DNA of 64,000 bases from contig CAKSJP010000001.1 of assembly GCA_934463425.1 (NCBI GenBank), forward strand, positions 62,001 to 126,000. The letters run 5' to 3'. Positions 24,478-34,384 of the stretch are shown in pieces. How positions within the stretch are numbered: the stretch's first letter is position 1; each line of letters starts with the position of its first letter. The position numbers and the translations under genes were made by a program. This DNA comes from an uncultured Ruminococcus sp. Its GTDB lineage: Bacteria; Bacillota; Clostridia; Oscillospirales; Ruminococcaceae. The notes under the pieces are model-generated. The model was not told the DNA's origin. It made no database searches and saw only the letters and a program-made list of their open reading frames with translations.

Positions 24478-25899
24478 ATGGGTGGCTTTTTTGGTGCAGT
24501 CTCGGCAAACGACTGTATTCTGGACGTATTTTATGGGACGGACTATCATTCGCATCTTGGGACAAGACGGGGCGGTATGACATCCTATTCCGCAGATCTG
24601 GGATTCCAGCGGAATATTCACAGCATCGAAAATTCTCCTTTCCGGACAAAGTTCGAGAAAGATGTTGAAAAAATGCGCGGTAATATCTGTATCGGCTGCA
24701 TCAGCGATACAGATCCGCAGCCGATCATGGTGCGTTCCAAACTGGGCTTATATGCAGTTTGCTCTATTGGCATTATCCAGAACGCAAAGGCCCTTTCGGA
24801 AGAACTTCTGGAAAAGGGCTGTGCAAACTTTGAAACAATGAGTAGCGGTAATATCAACTCCGGCGGTTTGATCGGTGCGCTGATCGCGCAGAAGCCGACC
24901 TTTGTGGAGGGTATCCGCTATGCGCAAAGCAAGATCGAGGGCACAATGTCCCTGGTCATTATGACAGAAGATGCTATCATTTGCGCACGGGATAAGGTGG
25001 GAAAGCTGCCGATTCTGATCGGAAAGCGTCCTGATGGATACTGCTTCTCATTTGAATCGTTTGCATATCAAAAGTTAGGGTACGAAACCTGTCACGAACT
25101 GAAAGCAGGGGAAATTACAAAACTGACCAAGGATGGCTATGAAGTGCTCTACGAAGGTACAGACGAAATGAAGATCTGTACTTTCCTGTGGACATACTAC
25201 GGCTATCCCACTGCTTGTTATGAAGGTGTCAATGTTGAAATGATGCGTACCAAAAACGGCGAGATCATGGCGGAGAACGACATGAAAAACGGAAAGCTCC
25301 CGGATGTGGACTATGTCTGCGGCATTCCGGATTCCGGCGTTCCTCATGCCATCGGCTACGCCAATCGCAGCGGCATTCCGTTTGCGAGACCTTTTATCAA
25401 ATATACACCTACATGGCCGAGAAGCTTTATGCCAGCCAATCAGTCCATGCGAAACCGGGTAGCGAAAATGAAGCTGATTCCTGTTCCGGAATTGATTCGG
25501 GGCAAGAAGCTCTTATTCGTGGATGACAGCATTGTTAGGGGCACACAGATGCGGGAAACTGTTGAGTTTCTCTATGAAAACGGCGCGAAGGAAATCCATA
25601 TGCGTTCTGCCTGTCCGCCGATTATGTACGGCTGTAAATATCTGAACTTCTCCCGAAGCACTTCGGAGATGGAATTGATCGCACGCCAGATCATTGATGA
25701 AAATGAAGGCGTCGCAGGTTTGCAGCATATTGACGAGTACAGCAACTCTAACACAGAGCGAGGAAAGCTGCTCCGGGATGAGATCTGCCGGCGTCTCCAA
25801 CTGACGTCGCTGGAATTTCAATCGCTGGAAGGCACCATCCGTGCCGTAGGAAAGCCCGACTGCCAGCTGTGTTCGTATTGCTGGAACGGAAGGGAATGA
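24478..25899 (+). CDS. PurF-like amidophosphoribosyltransferase paralogue lacking the N-terminal cysteine
   Basis: A 473-aa protein with the two-domain PurF layout. The N-terminal Ntn-glutaminase-like half starts MGGFFGAVS, where active PurF has Cys at position 2 (or after a short propeptide). Gly replaces it, so glutamine hydrolysis by the usual mechanism is not expected. The phosphoribosyltransferase half keeps GIPDSGVPHAIGYA and the PRPP loop LFVDDSIVRGT near 345. C-terminal cysteines (CQLCSYC) could bind Fe-S. It lies directly before an intact purF. It may use ammonia, be a regulatory subunit, or act on another substrate. Similar paralogues are known in gut anaerobes, but their function is unsettled as far as I know. 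Confidence 0.85.
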   Translation: MGGFFGAVSANDCILDVFYGTDYHSHLGTRRGGMTSYSADLGFQRNIHSIENSPFRTKFEKDVEKMRGNICIGCISDTDPQPIMVRSKLGLYAVCSIGIIQNAKALSEELLEKGCANFETMSSGNINSGGLIGALIAQKPTFVEGIRYAQSKIEGTMSLVIMTEDAIICARDKVGKLPILIGKRPDGYCFSFESFAYQKLGYETCHELKAGEITKLTKDGYEVLYEGTDEMKICTFLWTYYGYPTACYEGVNVEMMRTKNGEIMAENDMKNGKLPDVDYVCGIPDSGVPHAIGYANRSGIPFARPFIKYTPTWPRSFMPANQSMRNRVAKMKLIPVPELIRGKKLLFVDDSIVRGTQMRETVEFLYENGAKEIHMRSACPPIMYGCKYLNFSRSTSEMELIARQIIDENEGVAGLQHIDEYSNSNTERGKLLRDEICRRLQLTSLEFQSLEGTIRAVGKPDCQLCSYCWNGRE

Positions 25900-25905
25900 T
25901 TGTAA

Positions 25906-27336
25906 TTGAAGACAGGTCTGCATGAAGAATGCGGCGTGTTCGGCGTGATCTCGCCTTATACAACGGACGTTGCCACCATGACATATGTGGCGCTCTATGC
26001 GCTTCAGCACAGAGGGCAGGAAAGCTGCGGCATTGTAGTCAATGACCGGGGCGTTTTCTCCCACCATAAGGATCTCGGACTGGTGCCGGAGGTATTTAAC
26101 CGCAGTCAGGTCGAAAAGCTCGGACAAGGGAATATTTCGATCGGTCATGTACGGTATTCTACTACCGGAAAACCCAGCCGTTCCAATGCGCAGCCCATCG
26201 TTGTGCGCCATGTGAAAGGACCGATGTCTATTGCACATAATGGAAATCTGGTCAATGCACATGAATTACGGCGTAAGTATGAACTGCGTGGTGCGATTTT
26301 TCATACGACAAATGATACTGAAGTCATCTCTTATGCAGTGACGGAACAGCGGCTCAAGCGTTCTTCTATCGAAGAAGCAGTGGAATATGCCATGTATGAC
26401 CTGAAAGGCGCATATTCCCTGGTTGTAATGTCGCCGCAAAAGCTGATCGCTGCAAGAGATCCCAACGGCTTCCGTCCGCTCTGTATGGGGCGCTGTAAAG
26501 ACGGCAGTGTGGTATTTGCATCGGAAACCTGTGCACTGGACAGTGTAGAGGCGACATTTGAACGCGAACTGGATCCGGGAGAGATCGTTGTAGCAGACGG
26601 CAAGGAGATTCGATCCATCCGGACGCACTGCGGTCAGAAGCCGTCGCTCTGCGTATTTGAGTATGTGTATTTTGCACGCCCGGATTCTGTCATTAACGGC
26701 TGCACCGTGCACGATGCCCGCATCCGTGCCGGAAAGCTGCTTTGGAAAGAACATCCAGTGGATGCAGACGTGGTGATCGGAGTTCCGGACAGCGGTCTGG
26801 ATGCGGCACTGGGTCTGTCTCAGGCATCCGGCATTCCGTACGAGGTCGGCTTTATCAAGAATCGCTATGTCGGCAGAACCTTTATTCAGCCGAATCAGAA
26901 GATGCGTACCAATTCTGTGCGGATCAAGCTGAACGTGGTGAAGAGTGTTGTTGCCGGAAAACGCGTCATTCTGGTGGATGACAGCATTGTTCGCGGTACG
27001 ACCTGTCAGCGTATTGTGAATCTATTGCGTGAAGCAGGCGCAAAAGAAGTGCATATGCGCATTTCTTGTCCGCCGTTCACAAATCCGTGTCATTTCGGCG
27101 TGGATATTGACAGCAAAGAAAATCTCATTGCATGTCAGATGACGATCCCAGAGATTTGTGAGCATATTGGCGCTGACTCATTGGGCTATCTGAGCATCGA
27201 AGGCGTACAGTCTCTGGCAACGCCGGAAATGACACCGCAGACCGGCTTTTGTACGGCATGCTTCACCGGCAATTATCCCATCGAGGTGCCGGCAGAAATG
27301 CCAAAAGATAAATTTGAAAGCAAGATAGGCGAATAA
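25906..27336 (+). CDS. purF: Amidophosphoribosyltransferase PurF
   Basis: A 476-aa first enzyme of purine synthesis (PRPP + Gln to phosphoribosylamine). A short propeptide (8 residues) precedes Cys9 in EECGVFGV, the glutaminase nucleophile after cleavage. ALQHRGQESCGI and IGHVRYSTTG follow. The PRTase half has GVPDSGLDAALGLS and VILVDDSIVRGTT near 350. Later cysteines (SCPPF, CTACF) fit the Bacillus-type 4Fe-4S enzyme. The start is TTG 25906, because the codon before it is a stop and no in-frame ATG precedes Cys9. The gap to the paralogue is 6 bases. Confidence 0.95.
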   Translation: MKTGLHEECGVFGVISPYTTDVATMTYVALYALQHRGQESCGIVVNDRGVFSHHKDLGLVPEVFNRSQVEKLGQGNISIGHVRYSTTGKPSRSNAQPIVVRHVKGPMSIAHNGNLVNAHELRRKYELRGAIFHTTNDTEVISYAVTEQRLKRSSIEEAVEYAMYDLKGAYSLVVMSPQKLIAARDPNGFRPLCMGRCKDGSVVFASETCALDSVEATFERELDPGEIVVADGKEIRSIRTHCGQKPSLCVFEYVYFARPDSVINGCTVHDARIRAGKLLWKEHPVDADVVIGVPDSGLDAALGLSQASGIPYEVGFIKNRYVGRTFIQPNQKMRTNSVRIKLNVVKSVVAGKRVILVDDSIVRGTTCQRIVNLLREAGAKEVHMRISCPPFTNPCHFGVDIDSKENLIACQMTIPEICEHIGADSLGYLSIEGVQSLATPEMTPQTGFCTACFTGNYPIEVPAEMPKDKFESKIGE

Positions 27337-27387
27337 CCGGAAATTGCGAAAGGCGGTTTCCCATCATACTTTGGAGGTAACACAAAA

Positions 27388-28422
27388 ATGGAAAGCTATT
27401 CGGAAAGCTATAAAAAGGCGGGCGTAGACGTCACTGCCGGTTACAAGGCAGTGGAACTGATGAAGTCCCATATTGCCAGAACCATGACAGCAAATGTTCT
27501 GACGGACATTGGCGGCTTCGGCGGCCTCTATGCACTGGATGTGGCAGGAATGCAGCAGCCGGTACTGGTTTCCGGTACAGACGGCGTAGGAACCAAGCTG
27601 AAAATCGCCTTTCTGATGGATAAGCACACCACGATCGGTATCGACTGTGTTGCAATGTGCGTGAATGATATTATTTGCTGCGGCGCAAAACCGCAGTTCT
27701 TCCTGGACTATATTGCCCTGGGCAAGAATGTTCCGGAAAAGGTGGCATCCATCGTTTCCGGTGTGGCAGAGGGCTGTGTACAGTCCGGCTGTGCTCTGGT
27801 CGGCGGTGAAACTGCAGAAATGCCCGGTTTCTACCCGGAGGATGAATACGATGTTGCTGGTTTTGCAGTCGGTGTTGTCGATAAGAGCAAGATCCTGAAC
27901 ATGGACAGCCAGAAGGAAGGCGATGTGCTGATCGCACTGCAGTCCAGCGGTGTCCACTCCAATGGCTTCTCTCTGATCCGCAACGTATTTACTGTGAATG
28001 AACAGAATCTGGCACGTCACTTTGCAGATCTGGGAACTACACTGGGCGAATGCCTGCTGACACCGACCAAGATCTATGTCAACGCGATTCAGAAGCTGCT
28101 GGCAGAGGTAACACCGAAGTCCATCGCACACATCACCGGCGGCGGTTTCTATGAGAACATTCCGCGTGCACTGAAAAAGGGTTTGTCTGCAAAAATCAGC
28201 CGCAGCGATGTTCAGGTTTTGCCGATTTTTGATCTGATTGCAAAGACCGGCAAGATTCCGGAGCACGATATGTTCAACACCTTTAATATGGGTGTCGGCA
28301 TGATGGTATGTGTGGCGCAGGAGGATGCAGATAAGGCAATCCGCATTTTGAATGCAGCCGGCGAAAATGCCTATGTTCTGGGTGAACTGGTGGCATCTGA
28401 CGAGGGTGTTATCCTCAAATAA
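27388..28422 (+). CDS. purM: AIR synthetase PurM
   Basis: A 344-aa enzyme, FGAM + ATP to AIR. Motifs include [69 protein letters not shown] and [18 protein letters not shown] precedes ATG 27388. purL, purQ and purS, which supply FGAM, are not in the window. Confidence 0.96.
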   Translation: MESYSESYKKAGVDVTAGYKAVELMKSHIARTMTANVLTDIGGFGGLYALDVAGMQQPVLVSGTDGVGTKLKIAFLMDKHTTIGIDCVAMCVNDIICCGAKPQFFLDYIALGKNVPEKVASIVSGVAEGCVQSGCALVGGETAEMPGFYPEDEYDVAGFAVGVVDKSKILNMDSQKEGDVLIALQSSGVHSNGFSLIRNVFTVNEQNLARHFADLGTTLGECLLTPTKIYVNAIQKLLAEVTPKSIAHITGGGFYENIPRALKKGLSAKISRSDVQVLPIFDLIAKTGKIPEHDMFNTFNMGVGMMVCVAQEDADKAIRILNAAGENAYVLGELVASDEGVILK

Positions 28423-28443
28423 GAGAGAAGAGGCAGAGCAAAA

Positions 28444-29070
28444 ATGAAAAATATTGTTGTGCTGGTTTCCGGCGGCGGAACCAATCTCCAGGCGCTGATC
28501 GATGCGCAGAAGAGCGGACGCATCACAAACGGCAGGATCACCTGCGTGATCTCGTCGAATCCGGATGCTTATGCCCTGACTCGTGCCAAGGAAAACGGCA
28601 TCGGTACGCGTGTGATCGTGCCGAAGAGTTTTCCGTCCCGTGAAGTGTATCATAAGGCACTTCTGGAGGCATTGTTCCAGGAATATGCGGATCTCATTGT
28701 ATTGGCCGGCTTTATGACAATTCTGGATGAAAGCATTATCCGGGCGTATCATAATCAGATCATCAATGTGCATCCGTCCCTCATTCCGTCTTTCTGCGGC
28801 AATGGTTTCTATGGACTGCATGTCCATGAAGCGGCTTTGGAACGCGGCGTAAAGTACACAGGAGCAACGGTGCATTTTGTCAACGAAGTGGCAGACGATG
28901 GGCCGATCATTCTGCAGCAGCCTGTCCCGGTGCTGCCGGGAGATACCCCGAAGATCTTGCAGGAACGCGTCATGGAACAGGCAGAATGGAAAATTCTGCC
29001 CCAGGCAGTGGATCTGTTCTGTAATGATCGCCTGGAGGTCAGAGGAAGAACCGTTTTGATCAAAGAGTAA
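28444..29070 (+). CDS. purN: GAR formyltransferase PurN
   Basis: A 208-aa enzyme using 10-formyl-THF to formylate GAR. It shows VLVSGGGTNLQALIDA, the strand IVLAGFMTIL, INVHPSLIPSFCG (His of the Asn-His-Asp active site), and GATVHFVNEVADDGPIILQ. It follows purM by 21 bases. Length is normal for the family. Confidence 0.95.
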   Translation: MKNIVVLVSGGGTNLQALIDAQKSGRITNGRITCVISSNPDAYALTRAKENGIGTRVIVPKSFPSREVYHKALLEALFQEYADLIVLAGFMTILDESIIRAYHNQIINVHPSLIPSFCGNGFYGLHVHEAALERGVKYTGATVHFVNEVADDGPIILQQPVPVLPGDTPKILQERVMEQAEWKILPQAVDLFCNDRLEVRGRTVLIKE

Positions 29071-29125
29071 CGGCAGTATTGCCGAAAGAAATGCGGAACA
29101 TATCCGCTAAAAGCAGGAGGAAGCT

Positions 29126-29839
29126 ATGAAAATCGCATCATTGCAGCAGGAACTGCAGCAAAATTCTTATCCGGGCAGAGGCATTGTACTGGGTCGCTCG
29201 GAAGATGGAAAGTATGCTGTTTCTGCATACTTCATTATGGGAAGAAGTGAAAACAGCCGTAACCGTGTGTTCGTGGAGGACGGCGCAGGCATCCGCACTC
29301 AGGCATTCGATCCGTCTAAGATGGTAGATCCTAGCCTGATTATCTACGCGCCGGTTCGCGTTCTGGGGGATTATACTATTGTTACCAATGGCGACCAGAC
29401 AGATACTGTGTATGATTTGATGCAGGCAGGGAAAACTTTTGAAGAGTCTTTGCGCACCCGGGAGTTCGAGCCGGATGCACCGAACTACACACCGCGCATT
29501 TCTGGTCTTATTGACCAGAGCAACAATGGCTTTTCCTATGCACTTTCTATTTTGAAGAGTGCAGACGGAGACCCGTCCTCCTGCCAGAGATACACTTTCT
29601 CTTATTCCAACCCTATTGCAGGAATCGGACACTTTATCCATACCTATGAGGGTGACGGCAATCCGCTGCCGAGCTTTTCCGGTGAGCCGCAGAAAATCGC
29701 TGTTTCTGGCGATATTGATGCATTTACAGAAATGCTGTGGAGCAGCCTGAATGCTGACAATAAGGTGTCTCTGTTTGTTCGTTACATTGACCTCAAGACG
29801 AAAAAGGCTGAAACCAGAATCGTAAACAAGAATCAGTAA
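29126..29839 (+). CDS. PurO-family IMP cyclohydrolase
   Basis: A 237-aa protein that I place in the PurO-type IMP cyclohydrolase family (FAICAR to IMP), first known in archaea. Its start YPGRGIVLGRSEDGKYAVSAYFIMGRSENSRNRVF and TYDLMQ-like middle are typical. It differs from the MGS-like cyclohydrolase half of bacterial PurH. It sits 13 bases before a stand-alone AICAR transformylase, so the pair would replace bifunctional PurH. AGGAGG precedes ATG 29126. The family is likely, and the role is inferred from the operon. Confidence 0.82.
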   Translation: MKIASLQQELQQNSYPGRGIVLGRSEDGKYAVSAYFIMGRSENSRNRVFVEDGAGIRTQAFDPSKMVDPSLIIYAPVRVLGDYTIVTNGDQTDTVYDLMQAGKTFEESLRTREFEPDAPNYTPRISGLIDQSNNGFSYALSILKSADGDPSSCQRYTFSYSNPIAGIGHFIHTYEGDGNPLPSFSGEPQKIAVSGDIDAFTEMLWSSLNADNKVSLFVRYIDLKTKKAETRIVNKNQ

Positions 29840-29852
29840 GGAGGTACTTCCC

Positions 29853-31034
29853 ATGGCAAATGAAATGCAGTTAAAATACGGCTGTAATCCGAATCAGAAA
29901 CCTTCCCGGATCTATATGGAGGACGGCAGTGACCTGCCGATCACTGTATTGAACGGCAAACCAGGTTATATCAATTTGTTGGATGCCTTCAATGGCTGGC
30001 AGCTGGTATCCGAGCTGAAAGAAGCTACCGGCATGTGTGCTGCGACTTCTTTCAAGCACGTTTCTCCGGCAGGCGCAGCGGTAGGTGCACCGTTGTCGGA
30101 TACGCTGAAAAAGATCTATTTCGTTGATGATCTGGGGGAATTGTCTCCGCTGGCATGCGCATATGCAAGAGCCAGAGGTGCAGACCGCATGTCCTCTTAC
30201 GGCGATTTTATTGCGCTGTCGGATGTCTGCGATGTACCGACCGCCAAGATGATCCAGCGTGAAGTTTCTGACGGTATCATTGCGCCGGGATACGAGCCGG
30301 AAGCACTGGAGATCCTCAAGTCCAAGCGCAAAGGCACTTATAACATTATCCAGATCGATCCGGCATATCGTCCGGCTGACCTGGAACGGAAACAGGTATT
30401 CGGCGTCACATTTGAACAGGGTCACAACTTCCTCAAGATTGACGAAGAGATGCTGTCCAATGTGGTAACTGACAACAAGGACATTCCGGAAAAGTATAAG
30501 AGAGATCTCATGATTTCCCTGATTACGCTGAAATATACACAGTCCAATTCCGTATGCTATGTCAAGGATGGTCAGGCAATCGGTATCGGTGCAGGACAGC
30601 AGTCCCGTATCCACTGTACACGTCTTGCCGGCAATAAGGCGGATATCTGGTGGCTGCGTCAGCATCTCAAGGTTATGGGTCTGCAGTTTGTAGACGGTAT
30701 TCGCCGCCCGGATCGCGACAATGCCATTGATGTATACATTTCTGATGAGTATATGGATGTTCTGGCGGACGGCGTATGGCAGAATACCTTCAAGGTAAAG
30801 CCGGAAGTCTTTACAAAGGAAGAACAGAAGGCATGGCTGGCACAGAATACAGAGGTTTGCCTCGGTTCTGACGCATTCTTCCCCTTTGGCGATAACATTG
30901 AGCGCGCACACAAGAGCGGCGTACAGTATATCGCTGAGCCGGGCGGTTCTATTCGGGATGATCATGTTATTGCAACCTGCAACAAGTATAATATGGCATT
31001 GGCATTCACAGGCATCCGTCTGTTCCATCACTGA
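29853..31034 (+). CDS. Stand-alone AICAR formyltransferase (PurH C-terminal type)
   Basis: A 393-aa protein resembling the AICAR transformylase half of PurH: LKYGCNPNQKPSRI, VLNGKPGYINLLDAFNGWQLV, SFKHVSPAGAAVG (Lys-His catalytic pair), YTQSNSVCYVKDGQAIGIGAGQQSRIHC and SDAFFPFGDNIERA. The MGS-like cyclohydrolase domain of bifunctional PurH is absent. The PurO-like protein before it can supply that step. The name PurV has been used for such stand-alone forms. AGGAGG precedes ATG 29853. It is co-transcribed with purD 18 bases later. Confidence 0.9.
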   Translation: MANEMQLKYGCNPNQKPSRIYMEDGSDLPITVLNGKPGYINLLDAFNGWQLVSELKEATGMCAATSFKHVSPAGAAVGAPLSDTLKKIYFVDDLGELSPLACAYARARGADRMSSYGDFIALSDVCDVPTAKMIQREVSDGIIAPGYEPEALEILKSKRKGTYNIIQIDPAYRPADLERKQVFGVTFEQGHNFLKIDEEMLSNVVTDNKDIPEKYKRDLMISLITLKYTQSNSVCYVKDGQAIGIGAGQQSRIHCTRLAGNKADIWWLRQHLKVMGLQFVDGIRRPDRDNAIDVYISDEYMDVLADGVWQNTFKVKPEVFTKEEQKAWLAQNTEVCLGSDAFFPFGDNIERAHKSGVQYIAEPGGSIRDDHVIATCNKYNMALAFTGIRLFHH

Positions 31035-31052
31035 TCCGGGAGGAAAGACAGC

Positions 31053-32333
31053 ATGAAGATTTTAGTTGTAGGCGGCGGCGGAAGAGAACACGCCATCGTC
31101 ATGAAACTGGCAGAAAGCCCGAAGGTCGATGCGCTGTACTGTGCACCGGGCAACGGCGGTATTGCGAAGTATGCCAAGTGCTTTCCGGTAAAGGCAACGG
31201 ATATTGACGGCATGGTAAAGCTGGCAAAGGAACTGGCAGTGGATCTGGTCTTTGTTGCACCGGATGATCCGTTGGTTCTGGGTATGGCAGATGCGATGCA
31301 GGCAGAAGGCTTTATGACATTCGGCCCGAACAAAAAGGCTGCAATTCTGGAGGGCAGCAAGGTATTCTCCAAGGATCTGATGCAGAAGTATCATATTCCG
31401 ACTGCGGAATACCGTGTGTTCAACGATCCGAAGGCAGCAGAAGCTTATCTGAAAGAAAAGAATGTGTATCCCACTGTCATTAAGGCAGATGGACTGGCAT
31501 TGGGCAAGGGCGTTGTTATTGCGCAGAATGAACAGGAAGCGTTCGATGCCATTGCCTCTATCATGGAGGACAAGATTTTCGGGGAGAGCGGTTCTCAGAT
31601 CGTTATCGAAGAGTTCCTGACCGGCCCGGAAGTATCTGTCCTCAGCTTTACAGACGGCAAGACCGTAAAGCCAATGGTCTCCTCCATGGATCATAAGCGT
31701 GCATTGGACGGCGACCAGGGTCTGAATACCGGCGGCATGGGCACAGTTGCACCGAATCCGTATTATACACCGGAAGTAGCACAGCAGTGCATGGATACCA
31801 TTTTCCTGCCCACCATTCGTGCCATGCAGGAAGAGGGCAGACCGTTTACCGGCTGTCTGTATTTCGGCTTGATGCTGACACCCAAGGGTCCGAAAGTAAT
31901 CGAGTATAACTGCCGCTTCGGCGATCCGGAGACACAGGTAGTTCTGCCGTTGCTGGAGACCGACCTGGTAGATATTATGCTGGCGATCTGGAATGGTACA
32001 TTGGATCAGCTGGATATTCAGTGGAAGAGCGGCTGTGCGGCCTGTGTCGTAATGGCAAGCGGCGGTTATCCGAAGAAATATACCACCGGTCTGCCGATTT
32101 CCGGTCTGGATGAAAATGGTCAGACTGCAAACTGCTTTGTTTACCACGCAGGCACAAAGCTGGATGGGGAGACATTCCTGACGGCGGGCGGCCGTGTGCT
32201 CGGCGTTACTGCAACTGCTGAGACATTGCCGGATGCACTGGAAACTGCTTATGCAGGCGTAAAGACCATTTCTTTCGAGAATGCACATTATCGAAATGAT
32301 ATCGGACAGCGTGCACTGAAAGCACTGTCGTAA
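31053..32333 (+). CDS. purD: GAR synthetase PurD
   Basis: A 426-aa ATP-grasp ligase joining phosphoribosylamine and glycine. It has KILVVGGGGREHAI, the ATP-grasp core (IKADGLALGKGVVIA, IVIEEFLTGPEVSVLSF), GGMGTVAPNPYYTPE and FGDPETQVVLP. It is the last pur gene seen. purA, purB and purL are elsewhere. Confidence 0.96.
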   Translation: MKILVVGGGGREHAIVMKLAESPKVDALYCAPGNGGIAKYAKCFPVKATDIDGMVKLAKELAVDLVFVAPDDPLVLGMADAMQAEGFMTFGPNKKAAILEGSKVFSKDLMQKYHIPTAEYRVFNDPKAAEAYLKEKNVYPTVIKADGLALGKGVVIAQNEQEAFDAIASIMEDKIFGESGSQIVIEEFLTGPEVSVLSFTDGKTVKPMVSSMDHKRALDGDQGLNTGGMGTVAPNPYYTPEVAQQCMDTIFLPTIRAMQEEGRPFTGCLYFGLMLTPKGPKVIEYNCRFGDPETQVVLPLLETDLVDIMLAIWNGTLDQLDIQWKSGCAACVVMASGGYPKKYTTGLPISGLDENGQTANCFVYHAGTKLDGETFLTAGGRVLGVTATAETLPDALETAYAGVKTISFENAHYRNDIGQRALKALS

Positions 32334-32382
32334 TTGCAATAAAATTGCCTGGAATCAGGCACCGACACCCGGAGGCGTTGTT

Positions 32383-34215
32383 ATGAATTGTCGTTTACCT
32401 GTACTGAGGGAAAAAACCGCAAAGCTTACAACATCTCCGGGTGTTTATTTGATGAAAAATCAGAAGTCTGAGATCATCTATGTCGGAAAGGCAAAGAATC
32501 TGAAAAATCGTGTGACAAGTTATTTTCGGGAATCTGCTGACCACACACCTAAAGTAGCGAGTATGGTAGAGCATGTGTATGATTACGATTTTATTGTCAC
32601 CGACTCGGAATATGAAGCTCTTGTGCTGGAATGCAGTCTGATCAAGCAGCATCAGCCGAAATACAACATTTTGTTGAAGGATGACAAGGGCTACACCTAT
32701 CTCTGTTTTTCCCATGAGCCGTATCCCAGACTGACAGTGGAGAAGAATAAGAAAAAAGCCGGTGATTATCTCGGGCCGTATATGAGCGGTTATGTGGCGC
32801 GAGAAACCGCACGAGAGACCAATCGGGCGTTTCGCCTGCCAACATGTCATAAGCAATTTCCGGAGGATTTCAAGAAAACGCGCCCGTGTCTGAATTATCA
32901 TATCAAACAATGTATGGGCGTGTGCCGCGGCTGTGTTTCTCAATCAGATTATGCTGAAATAATTCGCCAGGCAAAAGAGTATATCCAGATGGGGAGCACC
33001 GATTCCGTCAAGCGAATGCAGGCAGAGATGGAAAAAGCTGCGGAGGAACTGGATTTTGAACGGGCTGCTATGTATCGTGATCGGATCGCAGCCGTGACAA
33101 AGGCAGGGGAGACGCAGAAAATCATGGATGCTGCACTGGAAGAAGCAGATATTATCGCCATGGCAGAACATGGCGGAACACAGTGTGTTTCTATTCTGCG
33201 CTACCGGGGCAGGAGACTGTTCGATAAAGAAACTTTCTTTTTCCAGGAAAATGCGCCTCGGGAAGAGCTGATGGATTCCTATCTGACGCAGTATTATGAG
33301 CACCATCGGTCGGATATTCCGAAAAATATTGTGCTGGAATTCTCACTGCCAAATCAGGAAATGTACGAAAAATTATTTTCTGAGTATGCGGGTGCTCGTG
33401 TTCATATCACGGTTCCGCAGCGAGGAACTCTTTGCCAGTTTGTGCAGCTTTCCCGAAACAACGCCAATGAAGAGCTTGCGATCCGCTTTAACCGAACAGG
33501 CAGAGAGGTGCAGGCACTGGAAGAACTGGGAACTGTTTTGGGATTAGCACAGCCGCCGCAGTATATCGAAGCATACGATATCTCGAATCTGTCCTCCACC
33601 TCCATGGTATGCGGCATGGTCGTATTTGAAAACGGCAGGCCGCAGAAGAAAGCCTATAAGCGCTTTCGCATGAAAGAGCACATTACACAGGATGACTATG
33701 CCTGTATGAGAGAAGCTCTGACCCGCCGCCTGAAGCATTATATTGCTCAGGACGAATCTGGCTTTTCCCGTCTGCCGGATCTGATACTTCTGGACGGCGG
33801 ACAGGGGCATGTCAATACTATTGCAGCATTACTTCGGGATTTTAACCTGCATGTACCGCTGTTTGGCATGGTAAAAGATCAGAAGCACCGGACTCGTGCA
33901 ATAGCCGGCACCGGCGGAGAAATCTCATTGTCTGCCAACCGGGCTGCCTTTCATCTGCTCACTCAGATTCAGGATGAGGTGCACCGTTACTCTGTTGCCT
34001 ATATGCACAGCATTCACGCGAAATCTTCCTATCAGATGGAACTTACAAAAGTGCGCGGCATCGGCGAGAAAAAAGCACAGAAGCTGCTACTTCGCTTTAA
34101 GACACTGGCAAATCTCAAACGGGCAACAGTGGAGGAACTGGAATCCGCAGCAGGGATCAACCGGCAAACGGCAGAGGCGCTTTATACGGTGATCCAGGGA
34201 ATGGTCAACTCATGA
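32383..34215 (+). CDS. uvrC: UvrABC excinuclease subunit C
   Basis: A 610-aa subunit that makes both incisions in nucleotide excision repair. Seen in order: GIY-YIG nuclease (about 15-95; SPGVYLMK, IIYVGKAKNLKNRV), UvrB-interacting UVR region (about 200-240; EMEKAAEELDFERAAMYRDRI), RNase H-like nuclease (about 385-540; EAYDISN, LILLDGGQGHV) and C-terminal helix-hairpin-helix (about 560-610; VRGIGEKKAQKLL). It follows purD by 49 bases that include a small hairpin (32346-32361, TGCCTG/CAGGCA). Confidence 0.95.
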   Translation: MNCRLPVLREKTAKLTTSPGVYLMKNQKSEIIYVGKAKNLKNRVTSYFRESADHTPKVASMVEHVYDYDFIVTDSEYEALVLECSLIKQHQPKYNILLKDDKGYTYLCFSHEPYPRLTVEKNKKKAGDYLGPYMSGYVARETARETNRAFRLPTCHKQFPEDFKKTRPCLNYHIKQCMGVCRGCVSQSDYAEIIRQAKEYIQMGSTDSVKRMQAEMEKAAEELDFERAAMYRDRIAAVTKAGETQKIMDAALEEADIIAMAEHGGTQCVSILRYRGRRLFDKETFFFQENAPREELMDSYLTQYYEHHRSDIPKNIVLEFSLPNQEMYEKLFSEYAGARVHITVPQRGTLCQFVQLSRNNANEELAIRFNRTGREVQALEELGTVLGLAQPPQYIEAYDISNLSSTSMVCGMVVFENGRPQKKAYKRFRMKEHITQDDYACMREALTRRLKHYIAQDESGFSRLPDLILLDGGQGHVNTIAALLRDFNLHVPLFGMVKDQKHRTRAIAGTGGEISLSANRAAFHLLTQIQDEVHRYSVAYMHSIHAKSSYQMELTKVRGIGEKKAQKLLLRFKTLANLKRATVEELESAAGINRQTAEALYTVIQGMVNS

Positions 34216-34253
34216 GAAACGTATCTTTTCCGAAAGAATTCTTGAAAAAAAGC

Positions 34254-34282
34254 TGGACATTTGCACGGATTCAGTGTATAAT
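34254..34282 (+). promoter_or_regulatory. Promoter for rsmD-coaD
   Basis: TGGACA at 34254-34259, a 17-bp gap, TATAAT at 34277-34282. Confidence 0.65.
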
Positions 34283-34384
34283 AAAAAGGTATGAATTTAA
34301 GGCATTGGTCGGATGAACTTGCAAGATGAGAAAAAACAGGCTTTTCACAGTATTTCCGAGATGCTTTTCAAAAGGAGAATGCAT

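Noticed and set aside
25909..25921. AAGACAGGT at the start of purF as another copy of the MITE end
   Set aside because: Only nine bases match, and they encode the purF N-terminus. Chance is more likely.
27364..28875. 503-codon minus-strand frame opposite purM and purN
   Set aside because: It spans two real genes and their intergenic RBS, with no domain visible.
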